From contig NZ_JBINJF010000006.1 in assembly GCF_043951865.1 (NCBI RefSeq), positions 1 to 64,000 of the forward strand: 64,000 bases of DNA, in the 5' to 3' direction. A program made the translations under genes and the position numbers. The stretch is from JAMQKA01 sp043951865. Lineage in GTDB: Bacteria; Bacteroidota; Rhodothermia; Balneolales; Balneolaceae. Positions 18,205 to 26,262 of the stretch are shown piece after piece. The first letter of the stretch is position 1, and each line of letters begins with the position of its first letter. The notes below the pieces were generated by a model that ran no database searches, was not told the origin of the DNA, and worked only from the letters and a program-made list of their open reading frames with translations.

Positions 18205-18654
18205 CTAGAACGGGAGATCGTCGTCAAGATCGTCGAAGTCCTCGTCCAGCTCTACCTTGCTGTCCACCGGCTTGGAGGAGGCCGGTTTGTCCGGGACCAC
18301 CCGGGGTTCTCCGTCCCTGTCGCTTTTGCTGTCCAGCATCGTAAGCGTAAGGGCCTTGATTTCCGTTGTATAGCGTGTTTGCCCATCGCGATCCTCCCAC
18401 TGTCGCGTTTGTATTGGACCCTCGATATATACTTGTGACCCTTTCCTGAGGTATTCCTGGCAGATCTCAGCCAATCGCCCCCACGCCACAACCCGGTGCC
18501 ATTCGGTGTTCTCTTTCCACTCTCCCGAGCTGTCTTTATACCGCTCAGAAGTAGCTACCGAAAGATTGGCTACAGCCGTGTTCGACTGGGTGTAACGTAC
18601 TTCAGGATCCTGACCCAAGCGCCCGATAATCATAGCTTTGTTCAAAGAACTCAT
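18205..18654 (-). CDS. ssb: Single-stranded DNA-binding protein
   Basis: SSB coats single-stranded DNA in replication and repair. The 149-residue protein has an OB fold at 1-105 (NKAMIIGRLGQDPEVRY at the start, the WHRVVAWGRLAE strand, and YIEGPIQTRQWED) and a disordered linker. It ends in the acidic tail DDDLPF, which recruits partner proteins. It is transcribed alone with its own terminator at 18072-18103. Confidence 0.96.
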   Translation of the reverse strand: MSSLNKAMIIGRLGQDPEVRYTQSNTAVANLSVATSERYKDSSGEWKENTEWHRVVAWGRLAEICQEYLRKGSQVYIEGPIQTRQWEDRDGQTRYTTEIKALTLTMLDSKSDRDGEPRVVPDKPASSKPVDSKVELDEDFDDLDDDLPF

Positions 18655-18890
18655 AACTGTTACCTCATTTTATTTTTTTAGCTTTGCGTTCATAAGGTAA
18701 GATATATTTCAGAGGAAATCCTTACAGAAAAATTTGGATATCGCCCGATATTTTAGCGCTGGCCGTTATTAACGGCCATATTTGTTCGCTGAATGGGGAA
18801 TATGTGCAGGCTTACTACCCTCTTTCAACATGGGTTTTTATTCCATCCCCGGGTACTGCAGCTCCATCAAATGGTGCTTTACAATCAAAG

Positions 18891-19006
18891 AAGGCTTTGC
18901 AAAACATTCGAATTCTCGTTCTGAGGAAGTTGTACTCCCGTTTAGAAGGGCAATACGGTCGGTGGTACAACCACCTACAACATAGCAGGTTCTGCGAAGG
19001 GCCCTC
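18891..19006 (-). repeat. Structured dispersed repeat, copy A
   Basis: This is a copy of the 116-bp family in minus orientation. Read on that strand it begins with CCTTCGCAGAACCTGCTATG and ends with GTTTTGCAAAGCC, which are imperfect inverted ends. Inside are a perfect 6-bp hairpin GGTGGT-TGT-ACCACC and a second arm pair around CGGGAGTACAAC. It lies in the 482-bp gap between pgk and ssb. Apart from this repeat and the pgk terminator I see no gene there; short reading frames across it are by-products of the repeat. Confidence 0.85.
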
Positions 19007-19075
19007 GAAAAAAGCTGGATTTTGCGTACCTGTACTGTACAGGATTCCGCTTTTCAAAAGTTCTATCTACAAAAA

Positions 19076-19102
19076 AACCTTCCGGGAGCTTCCCGGAAGG
19101 TT
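19076..19102 (-). terminator. Rho-independent terminator of pgk
   Basis: AACCTTCCGGGA pairs perfectly with TCCCGGAAGGTT across a 3-base loop. On the minus strand a run of T follows, so this is a strong terminator 35 bp after the pgk stop. A shorter T-run on the plus side means it could also work in the other direction. Confidence 0.9.
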
Positions 19103-19136
19103 TTATACTGTGTCAGATCTTTTTAAAAGTCGACGC

Positions 19137-20333
19137 TCACTCCTTGTCAGTTAATGCCACCACCCCGGGCAGTTCTTTGCCTTCGAGAAACATCAGGCTG
19201 GCGCCGCCGCCGGTTGAGACGTGTGATACTTTGTCTTCCAGCCCGGCTTTTTTAATTGCGGCGGCCGAGTCTCCGCCGCCGATGATCGTTGTGGCTCCAT
19301 TTTCGGTGGTTTGGGCCAGGTGTTCCGCAATAGAGAATGTGCCATCGGCAAAATTTTCCATCTCAAACACACCCATCGGTCCATTCCAGACAACAGTGTT
19401 CGCATTTTTTATCTTGTTGCCAAAGGCGATCGTAGTTTGGGGACCGATGTCGAGCCCCATCCAGCCCTCCTCTATTTCATCTTCTCCCACAACCTTGAAC
19501 TCGGCGTCCGCCTTGAATTCGGTGGCCACCACGTGATCAACGGGAAGGGCCAGGTCCACGCCCTGTTCTGCGGCTTTCTTGATAAGCTCGCCGGCCAGCT
19601 CCACTTTGTCTTCCTCCACCAGCGAAGTTCCGACCGGCAGTCCCTTGGCTTTGTAAAAAGTATAGGTCATGCCTCCGCCGATAAGAATGGTATCCACTTT
19701 GTCCAGCAGGTTTTCAATAACACCGATCTTGTCAGATACCTTGGCGCCTCCCAGAATGGCGATAAAGGGATGAACCGGGTTGTTAATGGCATCACTGAGG
19801 TATTTAATCTCTTTTTCAAGCAGATATCCGGAAACCGCCGGCTGTAAAAACCGGGTAACTCCTGCAACCGACGAATGCGCGCGGTGGCTGCTGCCAAACG
19901 CGTCATTGACAAAGAGATCGCCATGCGCGGCCAGCTGTTTGCAAAAACCTTCGTCATTAGCCTTTTCACCCTCATGGAAGCGCACATTTTCAAGCACCAC
20001 AATTTCTCCGGGACCGGCCTTTGCAATCACCGAGTTCGCCTTTTCACCGACACAGTCTTCAGCGAAATGGACCTTGGCATCCAGCAGCGTTTGCAGGTAT
20101 TCGGCCACCGGTTTCAGGCTCAATTCCGGGTCCGGGGCCCCGCCGGGACGTCCAAGATGACTCATCAGGATAAGCACCCCGTTCTGGTCAACCACGTGCT
20201 TGATGGAGGGCAAGGCCTGCACGATACGGTTGTCATCGGTGATCTCCCCGTCCTCAATCGGTACATTAAAGTCTACCCGCATTAATACCTTCTTGCCGTT
20301 TACATCTACATCTTTAAGCGTCATCTTTTCCAT
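19137..20333 (-). CDS. pgk: Phosphoglycerate kinase
   Basis: Pgk interconverts 1,3-bisphosphoglycerate plus ADP with 3-phosphoglycerate plus ATP. The 398-residue protein is full length. The substrate signature RVDFNVPIEDG (about 19-29) and SHLGRPGG (59-66) are in the N-domain. LGGAKVSDKIG, the GGGMTYTF stretch and the nucleotide loop IGGGDSAAA are in the C-domain. It is monocistronic with a strong terminator downstream, and its promoter shares a 286-bp divergent region with the cysteine desulfurase gene. Confidence 0.96.
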   Translation of the reverse strand: MEKMTLKDVDVNGKKVLMRVDFNVPIEDGEITDDNRIVQALPSIKHVVDQNGVLILMSHLGRPGGAPDPELSLKPVAEYLQTLLDAKVHFAEDCVGEKANSVIAKAGPGEIVVLENVRFHEGEKANDEGFCKQLAAHGDLFVNDAFGSSHRAHSSVAGVTRFLQPAVSGYLLEKEIKYLSDAINNPVHPFIAILGGAKVSDKIGVIENLLDKVDTILIGGGMTYTFYKAKGLPVGTSLVEEDKVELAGELIKKAAEQGVDLALPVDHVVATEFKADAEFKVVGEDEIEEGWMGLDIGPQTTIAFGNKIKNANTVVWNGPMGVFEMENFADGTFSIAEHLAQTTENGATTIIGGGDSAAAIKKAGLEDKVSHVSTGGGASLMFLEGKELPGVVALTDKE

Positions 20334-20530
20334 TAGTGAACATCCTGTCTTTGTTGAAAGTAATTCGGAGCCGGAATTTACCAGCTTATTGCAAATCGTC
20401 CAAACCCTGTACCTGCTATCCGGGCAAAGCCGGCCGGGTCATGACCGCAATCAAACTGATTTTTGCAAGATTGGTCGTGGAATCTGATTTCCCGGCCTGT
20501 TATTCTGGGCTTTTTTGAATATCTTTCAAT

Positions 20531-20580
20531 GGGCTTTGCAAAACCGTTGGTTTGCCCAACTCCGGCATGTTCAAAGCCCT
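20531..20580. repeat. Miniature relative of the dispersed repeat (E)
   Basis: This 50-bp unit begins GGGCTTTGCAAAACC, the same end found in the larger repeats, and closes with CAAAGCCC as an inverted partner. A small hairpin GTTGG-TTTGC-CCAAC lies inside. It sits between the divergent pgk and cysteine desulfurase genes, 40 bp before the latter, so it may lie in that gene's promoter or leader. Confidence 0.6.
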
Positions 20581-20619
20581 CTTTCACAGGTAATTTTCCA
20601 GTAATGAATTTTTTGAATA

Positions 20620-21783
20620 ATGCAAACAGTATACCTGGATCACGCAGCCACGACACCGGTTGACGAGCGCGTAGTGGATGCGATGCTTCCCTTCTTCACC
20701 GAGCAATACGGCAACGCCAATTCCACGCATGAGCTGGGCAGCAGTGCCAAAGTAGCGGTGGAAGAGGCTCGCGAAACGATCGCCGATATTATTGGCGCAG
20801 AGCCCGCTGAGATCATTTTTACCAGCGGCGGTACCGAGAGCGACAATACGGCGATAAAGGGAGTGGTTGAAGCGACCGGCAAAACGGAAGTGATCACCTC
20901 GCCGATCGAACATCACGCCGTGCTTCACGCGGTGGAAGCCCTTAAACGTCGCGGAGTCAAACCGATATATCTCGAGCCGGATGATGACGGAACCGTTGCG
21001 CCCGGGAAAGTAGCCGAGGCTATCACCGACGAAACAGCGCTGGTTACCCTTATGCATGTGAACAACGAGATCGGTTCAATCAACGCGATTTCAGAGATCA
21101 GTACAATCTGCCGCGAACATGAGGTCCTGCTCCATTCCGATACTGTGCAAAGCGTGGGGAAGCTACCGGTGGACGTAAACGAACTTGGAGTCGATTTCCT
21201 GAGCATAAGCGGCCACAAAATCTACGGTCCCAAAGGTGTTGGCGTGCTGTACATGCGACACGGCTCTGCCTGGATCCCCTGGATGCATGGCGGCTCACAA
21301 GAACGGCGGCGGCGGGGGGGAACGCTGAATGTGCCCGGTATCGTGGGGTTGGCAACGGCGCTGGAGCTTATCGACAAGCAGCGGGCAAAACAAAACGAGC
21401 ATTTCAAAAAATTAAGAGCCAGGCTTATCAAAGGACTGGATCAACAGTTTGGAGACACAGTGCAAATCAATGGTCCGGAGACGGGTGCCGGCGTCCCCCA
21501 TATTATCAATTTATCATTTACAAATCCTTCCGGTGGGGCACTGGATGGCGAAATGCTGCTGCTGAACCTGGATGTCGAGGGCATCTGTGTTTCCAACGGT
21601 TCCGCCTGTACCTCCGGCGCCATGGAGCCCTCTCATGTGCTTTCCGGCATCGGCATGGCCGACGATATTGCGAACTCCAGCATCCGCATCAGCCTGGGAA
21701 GAGACAACACGGCAGCGGAAATCGACTATCTGATTGAAAAGCTGAAGCTTGTCGTAGACCGAATGCGAACGGTGACTGCCTGA
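20620..21783 (+). CDS. Cysteine desulfurase (IscS/NifS family)
   Basis: This PLP enzyme takes sulfur from cysteine for Fe-S clusters and thio-modification of tRNA. The 387-residue protein has YLDHAATTP (5-13), the GGTESDN cofactor loop (70-76), His99, the PLP lysine Lys200 in SGHKIYGPKG, and the catalytic Cys330 in SNGSACTSGAMEPSHVL. The short loop around Cys330 marks class I. No scaffold gene (iscU) follows; the next gene is a LOG-family protein whose start overlaps this stop by one base. Whether it is best called IscS or NifS cannot be settled here. Confidence 0.92.
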   Translation: MQTVYLDHAATTPVDERVVDAMLPFFTEQYGNANSTHELGSSAKVAVEEARETIADIIGAEPAEIIFTSGGTESDNTAIKGVVEATGKTEVITSPIEHHAVLHAVEALKRRGVKPIYLEPDDDGTVAPGKVAEAITDETALVTLMHVNNEIGSINAISEISTICREHEVLLHSDTVQSVGKLPVDVNELGVDFLSISGHKIYGPKGVGVLYMRHGSAWIPWMHGGSQERRRRGGTLNVPGIVGLATALELIDKQRAKQNEHFKKLRARLIKGLDQQFGDTVQINGPETGAGVPHIINLSFTNPSGGALDGEMLLLNLDVEGICVSNGSACTSGAMEPSHVLSGIGMADDIANSSIRISLGRDNTAAEIDYLIEKLKLVVDRMRTVTA

Positions 21784-22325
21784 TGATCAAGATAAAACGG
21801 GTATGTGTATTTTGTGGTTCAAAAACGGGGCGGAATCCCGCTTTTGCCACGCAGGCCCGCACACTTGGGAAAGCCCTGGCCACAAACCATATCGACCTGG
21901 TATACGGAGGCGGCTCAATTGGTCTGATGAATGTGATTGCGGACGCCGTACTCAGCTACGGAGCCAGCGTACACGGCGTTATCCCGGAACACCTTATGAG
22001 CCACGCCCACGGCAACCTTACCGCCCTGCACGTCACCGATTCCATGCATGAACGAAAAGCGATGATGGCCGAACTATCGGATGCCTTTATTGCACTGCCC
22101 GGCGGCTTCGGTACGTTCGAGGAACTGCTGGAAACGATCACCTGGGTTCAGCTTGGGCTGCACGAAAAACCTGTTCTAATCTTTAATATGGACGGGTACT
22201 ATGATCTCCTGGTCAGCTTTATAGACCAGGCGGTAGACCAGGGATTCATCACGAAACAGCAGTGGAGTGCCATATATGTGATATCCACCGTGGATGAATG
22301 CCTGGAATTGCTGACCTCTTCCTGA
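21783..22325 (+). CDS. LOG family protein (TIGR00730 Rossmann fold)
   Basis: The LOG family includes cytokinin riboside 5'-monophosphate phosphoribohydrolases, which cleave the base from nucleotide monophosphates. The 180-residue protein has a Rossmann start with CVFCGSKTG, GGGSIGLM (about 41-48) and the diagnostic PGGFGTFEE motif that holds the catalytic Arg/Glu set, preceded by HERKAMM. It overlaps the cysteine desulfurase stop in a TGATG arrangement, so it is translationally coupled. Bacterial members are commonly nucleotide hydrolases of unknown physiological role. Confidence 0.88.
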   Translation: MIKIKRVCVFCGSKTGRNPAFATQARTLGKALATNHIDLVYGGGSIGLMNVIADAVLSYGASVHGVIPEHLMSHAHGNLTALHVTDSMHERKAMMAELSDAFIALPGGFGTFEELLETITWVQLGLHEKPVLIFNMDGYYDLLVSFIDQAVDQGFITKQQWSAIYVISTVDECLELLTSS

Positions 22326-22362
22326 TTTTCAGTAACGAAAAATATTCCCCGGATTGAGCTTT

Positions 22363-22827
22363 ATGAAAATACCGGCTGCACAACTGCTTATATTTCAGCT
22401 CATGATCTATTTCTTTTCGGCATGCGGTTCGCAATCATCGGATTTTCCTTCGCGTAAAGATCTGAACAATCCCCTTCCTCCCTGCCCGGAATCCCCGAAC
22501 TGCGTACGGCTAACTGAACAATACCCCGCTTCTGTCGACGCTACCTGGGAGATCGCTCTCAAGATATTGCAGGCCATGAAGCCGTATAATATCGAGCTCA
22601 CCCCCGATACCTACCGGATCGATGCGATCTTCATGGTTGTTTTTTTCCAGGATGACCTGACCCTGCAACTGGAGGAAGCCGAAAATAACAATACCTATCT
22701 CCACATCCGAAGTGCCAGTCGAGTAGGACATAGTGACTTTGGAGTGAACCGGCGGAGGGTTCGACATCTCCTGCAGCAGATGGAAAACAGGCTGGTTGAA
22801 GCGGATAATAATGAAGCAAGAGAATAA
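22363..22827 (+). CDS. DUF1499 lipoprotein
   Basis: This is a 154-residue protein with a lipoprotein signal (MKIPAAQLL to FFSAC). I start it at ATG 22363 because the signal begins there; an upstream TTG at 22354 is also open. The DUF1499 pattern is clear: LPPCPESPNCV near the mature N-terminus and, at the end, HIRSASRVGHSDFGVNRRRV. The family is of unknown function and is often associated with the envelope. The gene converges on a small membrane-protein gene with only 10 bp between them. Confidence 0.82.
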   Translation: MKIPAAQLLIFQLMIYFFSACGSQSSDFPSRKDLNNPLPPCPESPNCVRLTEQYPASVDATWEIALKILQAMKPYNIELTPDTYRIDAIFMVVFFQDDLTLQLEEAENNNTYLHIRSASRVGHSDFGVNRRRVRHLLQQMENRLVEADNNEARE

Positions 22828-22837
22828 CCACCTCGCC

Positions 22838-23317
22838 CTAAAACGGTTTAAACAGTCCCAGAAGGGTATTTACAACCACAAGGATATAGACGATGAGGGA
22901 CATGTTATACGCCTTTCGCCATTTTTGACGGGTATCGTCGCCCACACGACTGCCATTTTCCGTTTTGAGCTGCTTTTTGAAGGCGACACTCCGCTTGATG
23001 GAAAATCCGACCAGGATAAGAATGATAAAAAAGATCGCCTGCTTTACCGCCAGCCAGCCATACAGTTCAAAATTGAACCAGCCCCACTGGGGTCCCGAGG
23101 GAATGGAGGCCAGCGCCCCACCCGAGATGAGAATGCCGAGTGCCCCCAGATGCGCCCCTATGCTGGTTGAACGACGCTCCAGCTTCATAAGTCTGGGTTC
23201 ATCGTCGGTTTGAAACGCCTTGCCCGCCCGCCAGGCAAAGTATAAGCTACCTGCAAACGCCAGCAACCATGCTATGTAGGAGACAATGTGGACCCAGTAA
23301 AAAATATTATATGACAT
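22838..23317 (-). CDS. Four-helix membrane protein (DUF2269/CopD-like)
   Basis: This 159-residue protein has four predicted membrane segments (about 5-28, 50-72, 80-104 and 137-157). A histidine in the first (WVHIVSYIAWLLAFAGS) and one at the second (GAHLGALGIL) recall the heme- or copper-related HemJ/CopD/DUF2269 layout. The resemblance is by pattern only and I cannot name a function. It is expressed toward the DUF1499 gene from a separate promoter. Confidence 0.55.
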   Translation of the reverse strand: MSYNIFYWVHIVSYIAWLLAFAGSLYFAWRAGKAFQTDDEPRLMKLERRSTSIGAHLGALGILISGGALASIPSGPQWGWFNFELYGWLAVKQAIFFIILILVGFSIKRSVAFKKQLKTENGSRVGDDTRQKWRKAYNMSLIVYILVVVNTLLGLFKPF

Positions 23318-23389
23318 TACGTATCAATTTATATTGTGAAAATTCAATGTTTAGTTGGCTCGTGTTATTTCTGCTGCATTCGTGATTCA

Positions 23390-23448
23390 ACAGGTGTGCT
23401 AATTTGGATAGAATATCAGAATTAATTGAGCTGAAAAAACACACCTGT
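23390..23448. repeat. 9-bp inverted repeat between the membrane-protein and acyl-CoA synthetase genes
   Basis: ACAGGTGTG and CACACCTGT are perfect inverted arms 41 bases apart in the 160-bp gap downstream of the acyl-CoA synthetase gene and upstream of the small membrane-protein gene. It could be an operator or a weak RNA stem. Nothing else supports a role. Confidence 0.35.
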
Positions 23449-23477
23449 ATCTCACAACGAATGATCCAGTGACTTTA

Positions 23478-25361
23478 CTAGACAGCGGCACTATCGAAAA
23501 TATCATCAATCAGGTGGCCGTACTTATCTTCAATAACCCGGCGCTTCACTTTGAGTGTTGGAGTCAGCTCGCCGCTTTCTACTGAAAACTCATTTGCGAC
23601 CAGCCTAAAATCGCGGATCTTTTCGTGGGATGCCAACTGTTTTGAATAGTTTCGGATCTCTTTCTTGTAGATCGACTGAATCTCATCCTTTTGGATCAGA
23701 TCCTCCATCGAATCGTACTTGAGCCCACGTTCTTCCGCATGTTTTTCCAGGGTTTCAAAATCAGGTACTATCAACGCGGCCATGAAGGGTTGGCGTTCCC
23801 CCACAACCACCAGCTGATCAACCCACTTGCTGGTTTTGAACATATCTTCAATCGGTCCGGGGTAGATATTCTTGCCTCCTGCGTTTACGATCATATGCTT
23901 GATGCGATCGGTGATCTGCAGGTTGCCCTCCACAAATCGTCCCACATCGCCGGTATGCAGCCACCCTTCCTCGTCGATCATCTCGCGCGTGGCCTCTTCA
24001 TTTTTCCAGTACCCCTTCATCACGTTGGGACCCTTGCACAAAATTTCTCCCGGCTCGCTGGTCAGCTTGGTGGGATAGTCCTCACCACTGATCTCGGCAA
24101 TTATTTTGTTATCCTCCAGCCGCTGTATAGCCACTGTTATGCCGTTTAAAATCTGTCCCACCGTGCCCATACGCTCATTGCCATACGAATTGGCTGCCAT
24201 AATCGGTGAGGTTTCCGTGAGTCCATATCCCTCCAGGATGTTGAGCCCCGCCGCCATAAAGAAATGACCGATCTCTGCCGGCAGTGCGGCTCCCCCGGAT
24301 ACAAAAAAGCGGATATTGCCCCCCGTACGCTCCTTGAGCTTGTCAAATACCAGCTTGTCGGCCACCGTTTTTTGCATGGCCACCAGTCCCCGCTCACCAT
24401 CGGCGTATCGTTGGCCTACATCAAATGCCCAGTCAAATATCTTTTTCTTTACAGCGCTGCCCTCCTCCACGCTTTTGGCAACCAGGTTATAGATCTTTTC
24501 AAACAGCCGGGGCACGCTCATCACAATTGTGGGATGCACTTCAGTCAAGTTCCTGGCAACGGTATCCACACTTTCGGCGTAATAAATCTCCCCGCCTCCC
24601 GCAAGCAGCGCATAATACCCGGCTGTGCGCTCAAATGAATGGCAGAGCGGCAGGAATGAGAGGGCGCGGTCGTTCTCATCAATATGAATATGCTGATGCG
24701 CCGCTTTCACATTGCTCACGATGTTTCGATGGGTCAGCATCGCCCCTTTCGGCTTGCCCGTAGTTCCGGAGGTATAGATCAGCGTTGCCAGGTCTTCCGG
24801 CTCAATACGCTTGCTCCGGTCATGGATCTCTTCCTCATGTTTCGGATACAGCTTGAAGCCTTCGCTCATCACATCTTCGTAAAGCACCACGTAGGGTTCT
24901 TCCAGCTGGCGCTGAACACGAGGGGCATCAAAAGCGATTACCTGGCGTACATGCTCACAGTCTTCAAAAATTTCAATCGCCTTTTTTAGCTGAATTCCCG
25001 TGGAGACGAAAAAAAGCTCCGCTTCCGAATTTTGCAGGATATACTTGCACTGGTCCGGTGGCAGCGAAGTATACAGGGAAACATTGACGCCCCCCACCAG
25101 CTGAATTGCCAGGTCCACCACCGCCCACTCATACCGGTTTTCACTGAGAATCGCCACGCGGTCTCCCGCTTCGATACCGTGCTCCGTGAGATACGCCGCC
25201 AGGGCGTGGACATCCTCCGCGACCGTCTCCCAGGTTATCGCTTCGTAACGGTCGTTCGTGGAAGGCTTTCGACCAAACGCCGTTTTTCGCTTTCCTTCAT
25301 ATTTTTTGGATAGATTTATAAAGAGTTCCGTCAGTGTCTCAAAGGCAACAACTGTAGGCAT
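23478..25361 (-). CDS. Long-chain fatty acid--CoA ligase (AMP-forming)
   Basis: This 627-residue ANL-superfamily enzyme activates fatty acids to acyl-CoA through acyl-AMP. Motifs are the P-loop-like TLIYTSGTTGKPKGAMLTHR (about 192-211), GYGLTETSPI, the GEILCKGPNVMKGYW stretch, HTGDVG and TDRIKHMIVNAGGKNI (hinge). The length and the long linker fit the long-chain FadD15/ACSL-like group used in fatty acid uptake. It is divergent from fur across 158-206 bp. Confidence 0.9.
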   Translation of the reverse strand: MPTVVAFETLTELFINLSKKYEGKRKTAFGRKPSTNDRYEAITWETVAEDVHALAAYLTEHGIEAGDRVAILSENRYEWAVVDLAIQLVGGVNVSLYTSLPPDQCKYILQNSEAELFFVSTGIQLKKAIEIFEDCEHVRQVIAFDAPRVQRQLEEPYVVLYEDVMSEGFKLYPKHEEEIHDRSKRIEPEDLATLIYTSGTTGKPKGAMLTHRNIVSNVKAAHQHIHIDENDRALSFLPLCHSFERTAGYYALLAGGGEIYYAESVDTVARNLTEVHPTIVMSVPRLFEKIYNLVAKSVEEGSAVKKKIFDWAFDVGQRYADGERGLVAMQKTVADKLVFDKLKERTGGNIRFFVSGGAALPAEIGHFFMAAGLNILEGYGLTETSPIMAANSYGNERMGTVGQILNGITVAIQRLEDNKIIAEISGEDYPTKLTSEPGEILCKGPNVMKGYWKNEEATREMIDEEGWLHTGDVGRFVEGNLQITDRIKHMIVNAGGKNIYPGPIEDMFKTSKWVDQLVVVGERQPFMAALIVPDFETLEKHAEERGLKYDSMEDLIQKDEIQSIYKKEIRNYSKQLASHEKIRDFRLVANEFSVESGELTPTLKVKRRVIEDKYGHLIDDIFDSAAV

Positions 25362-25429
25362 AAATAACCTGAATGTTAGATTAAATTCCCCTGGTCAATT
25401 ACAAGATTCATGAATATAACATTCTGCAG

Positions 25430-25450
25430 TGATAATGGTAGAATTATTGA
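25430..25450. promoter_or_regulatory. Possible Fur-type operator upstream of fur
   Basis: TGATAATGGTAGAATTATTGA has the half-site GATAATG followed by an imperfect inverted partner, as in Fur and PerR boxes, and lies in the divergent region before fur. The match is partial, so autoregulation is only suggested. Confidence 0.25.
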
Positions 25451-25567
25451 AACGATTGGACTGTAACGTTTGGGACTGGGCTGACCACCATCCTGCCCTG
25501 CTAATCAAAATCTTTTCAAATGCCCGGCGTTATTCATTATATTGAAACAAAAATTGATCAATTTTTT

Positions 25568-26071
25568 ATGGCACATCCAGCAAAAGAAGAGACAATTGAC
25601 CTCGTAAAAGAGATCTTCAGCTCATATCTGAAGGAACACAATCAGCGGCAAACCCCCGAGCGGTTTATGGTACTGGAGGAGATCTACCGCGCCGACGGCC
25701 ATTTTGATGCCGATGATATTTTCTTCAACATGAAAGATTCAGGCAGCCGCGTTTCACGTGCCACCGTCTACAATACACTTGACCTTCTCGTGGAGTGCGG
25801 ACTTGTTCAGCGCCAGCAATTTGGGAAAAACCAGTATTTTTACGAACGCGCCTACGCCTACCAGCAGCACGATCATATTATCTGTAAAGAGTGTGGTACC
25901 GTTATGGAGTTTTGCGACCCGCGCATCCAGGAAATCAAGAGTATGATGGAGAAGATCCACAATTTTAACATTGAAGGGCATTCACTTCACTTTTTTGGGG
26001 CTTGCGAAGATCCGGAGACCTGCGAACGAAAACAGGATATCGAAGCCAAGAAAGGAAGTACCGTTAACTAG
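25568..26071 (+). CDS. fur: Fur-family metal-responsive regulator
   Basis: This is a DNA-binding repressor sensing iron or a related metal. From ATG 25568 the protein is 167 residues and lines up with Bacteroidota Fur proteins; the frame is open to an earlier ATG at 25520 that would add 16 residues. The winged helix covers about 15-90 (QRQTPERFMVLEEIY and SRATVYNTLDLL). The dimerisation half has the metal cluster HDHIICKECG, EFCDPRIQEI and a second Cys pair (GACEDPETC) near the end. PerR or Zur function cannot be excluded. Confidence 0.85.
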   Translation: MAHPAKEETIDLVKEIFSSYLKEHNQRQTPERFMVLEEIYRADGHFDADDIFFNMKDSGSRVSRATVYNTLDLLVECGLVQRQQFGKNQYFYERAYAYQQHDHIICKECGTVMEFCDPRIQEIKSMMEKIHNFNIEGHSLHFFGACEDPETCERKQDIEAKKGSTVN

Positions 26072-26262
26072 GTCCTTCCCCTCTCCTAATATTATTATTA
26101 CCCGGTTACAGAACCATTTGTTCATTTTTTTCAATCTTTTGTCAATCAGGATTGTAAATACGGCACAACATCGGGCAGCAACCACTCACCGAGGGAACAA
26201 AACCTTGTGAAGCCCGGCAGATTCCCAGGGTAAAAAATCGTGACCGTATTCTGCAGGTAATA

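Noticed and set aside
18815..19057. 80-residue minus-strand frame over repeat copy A
   Set aside because: It is read from the repeat itself and no equivalent frame is kept in the other copies.
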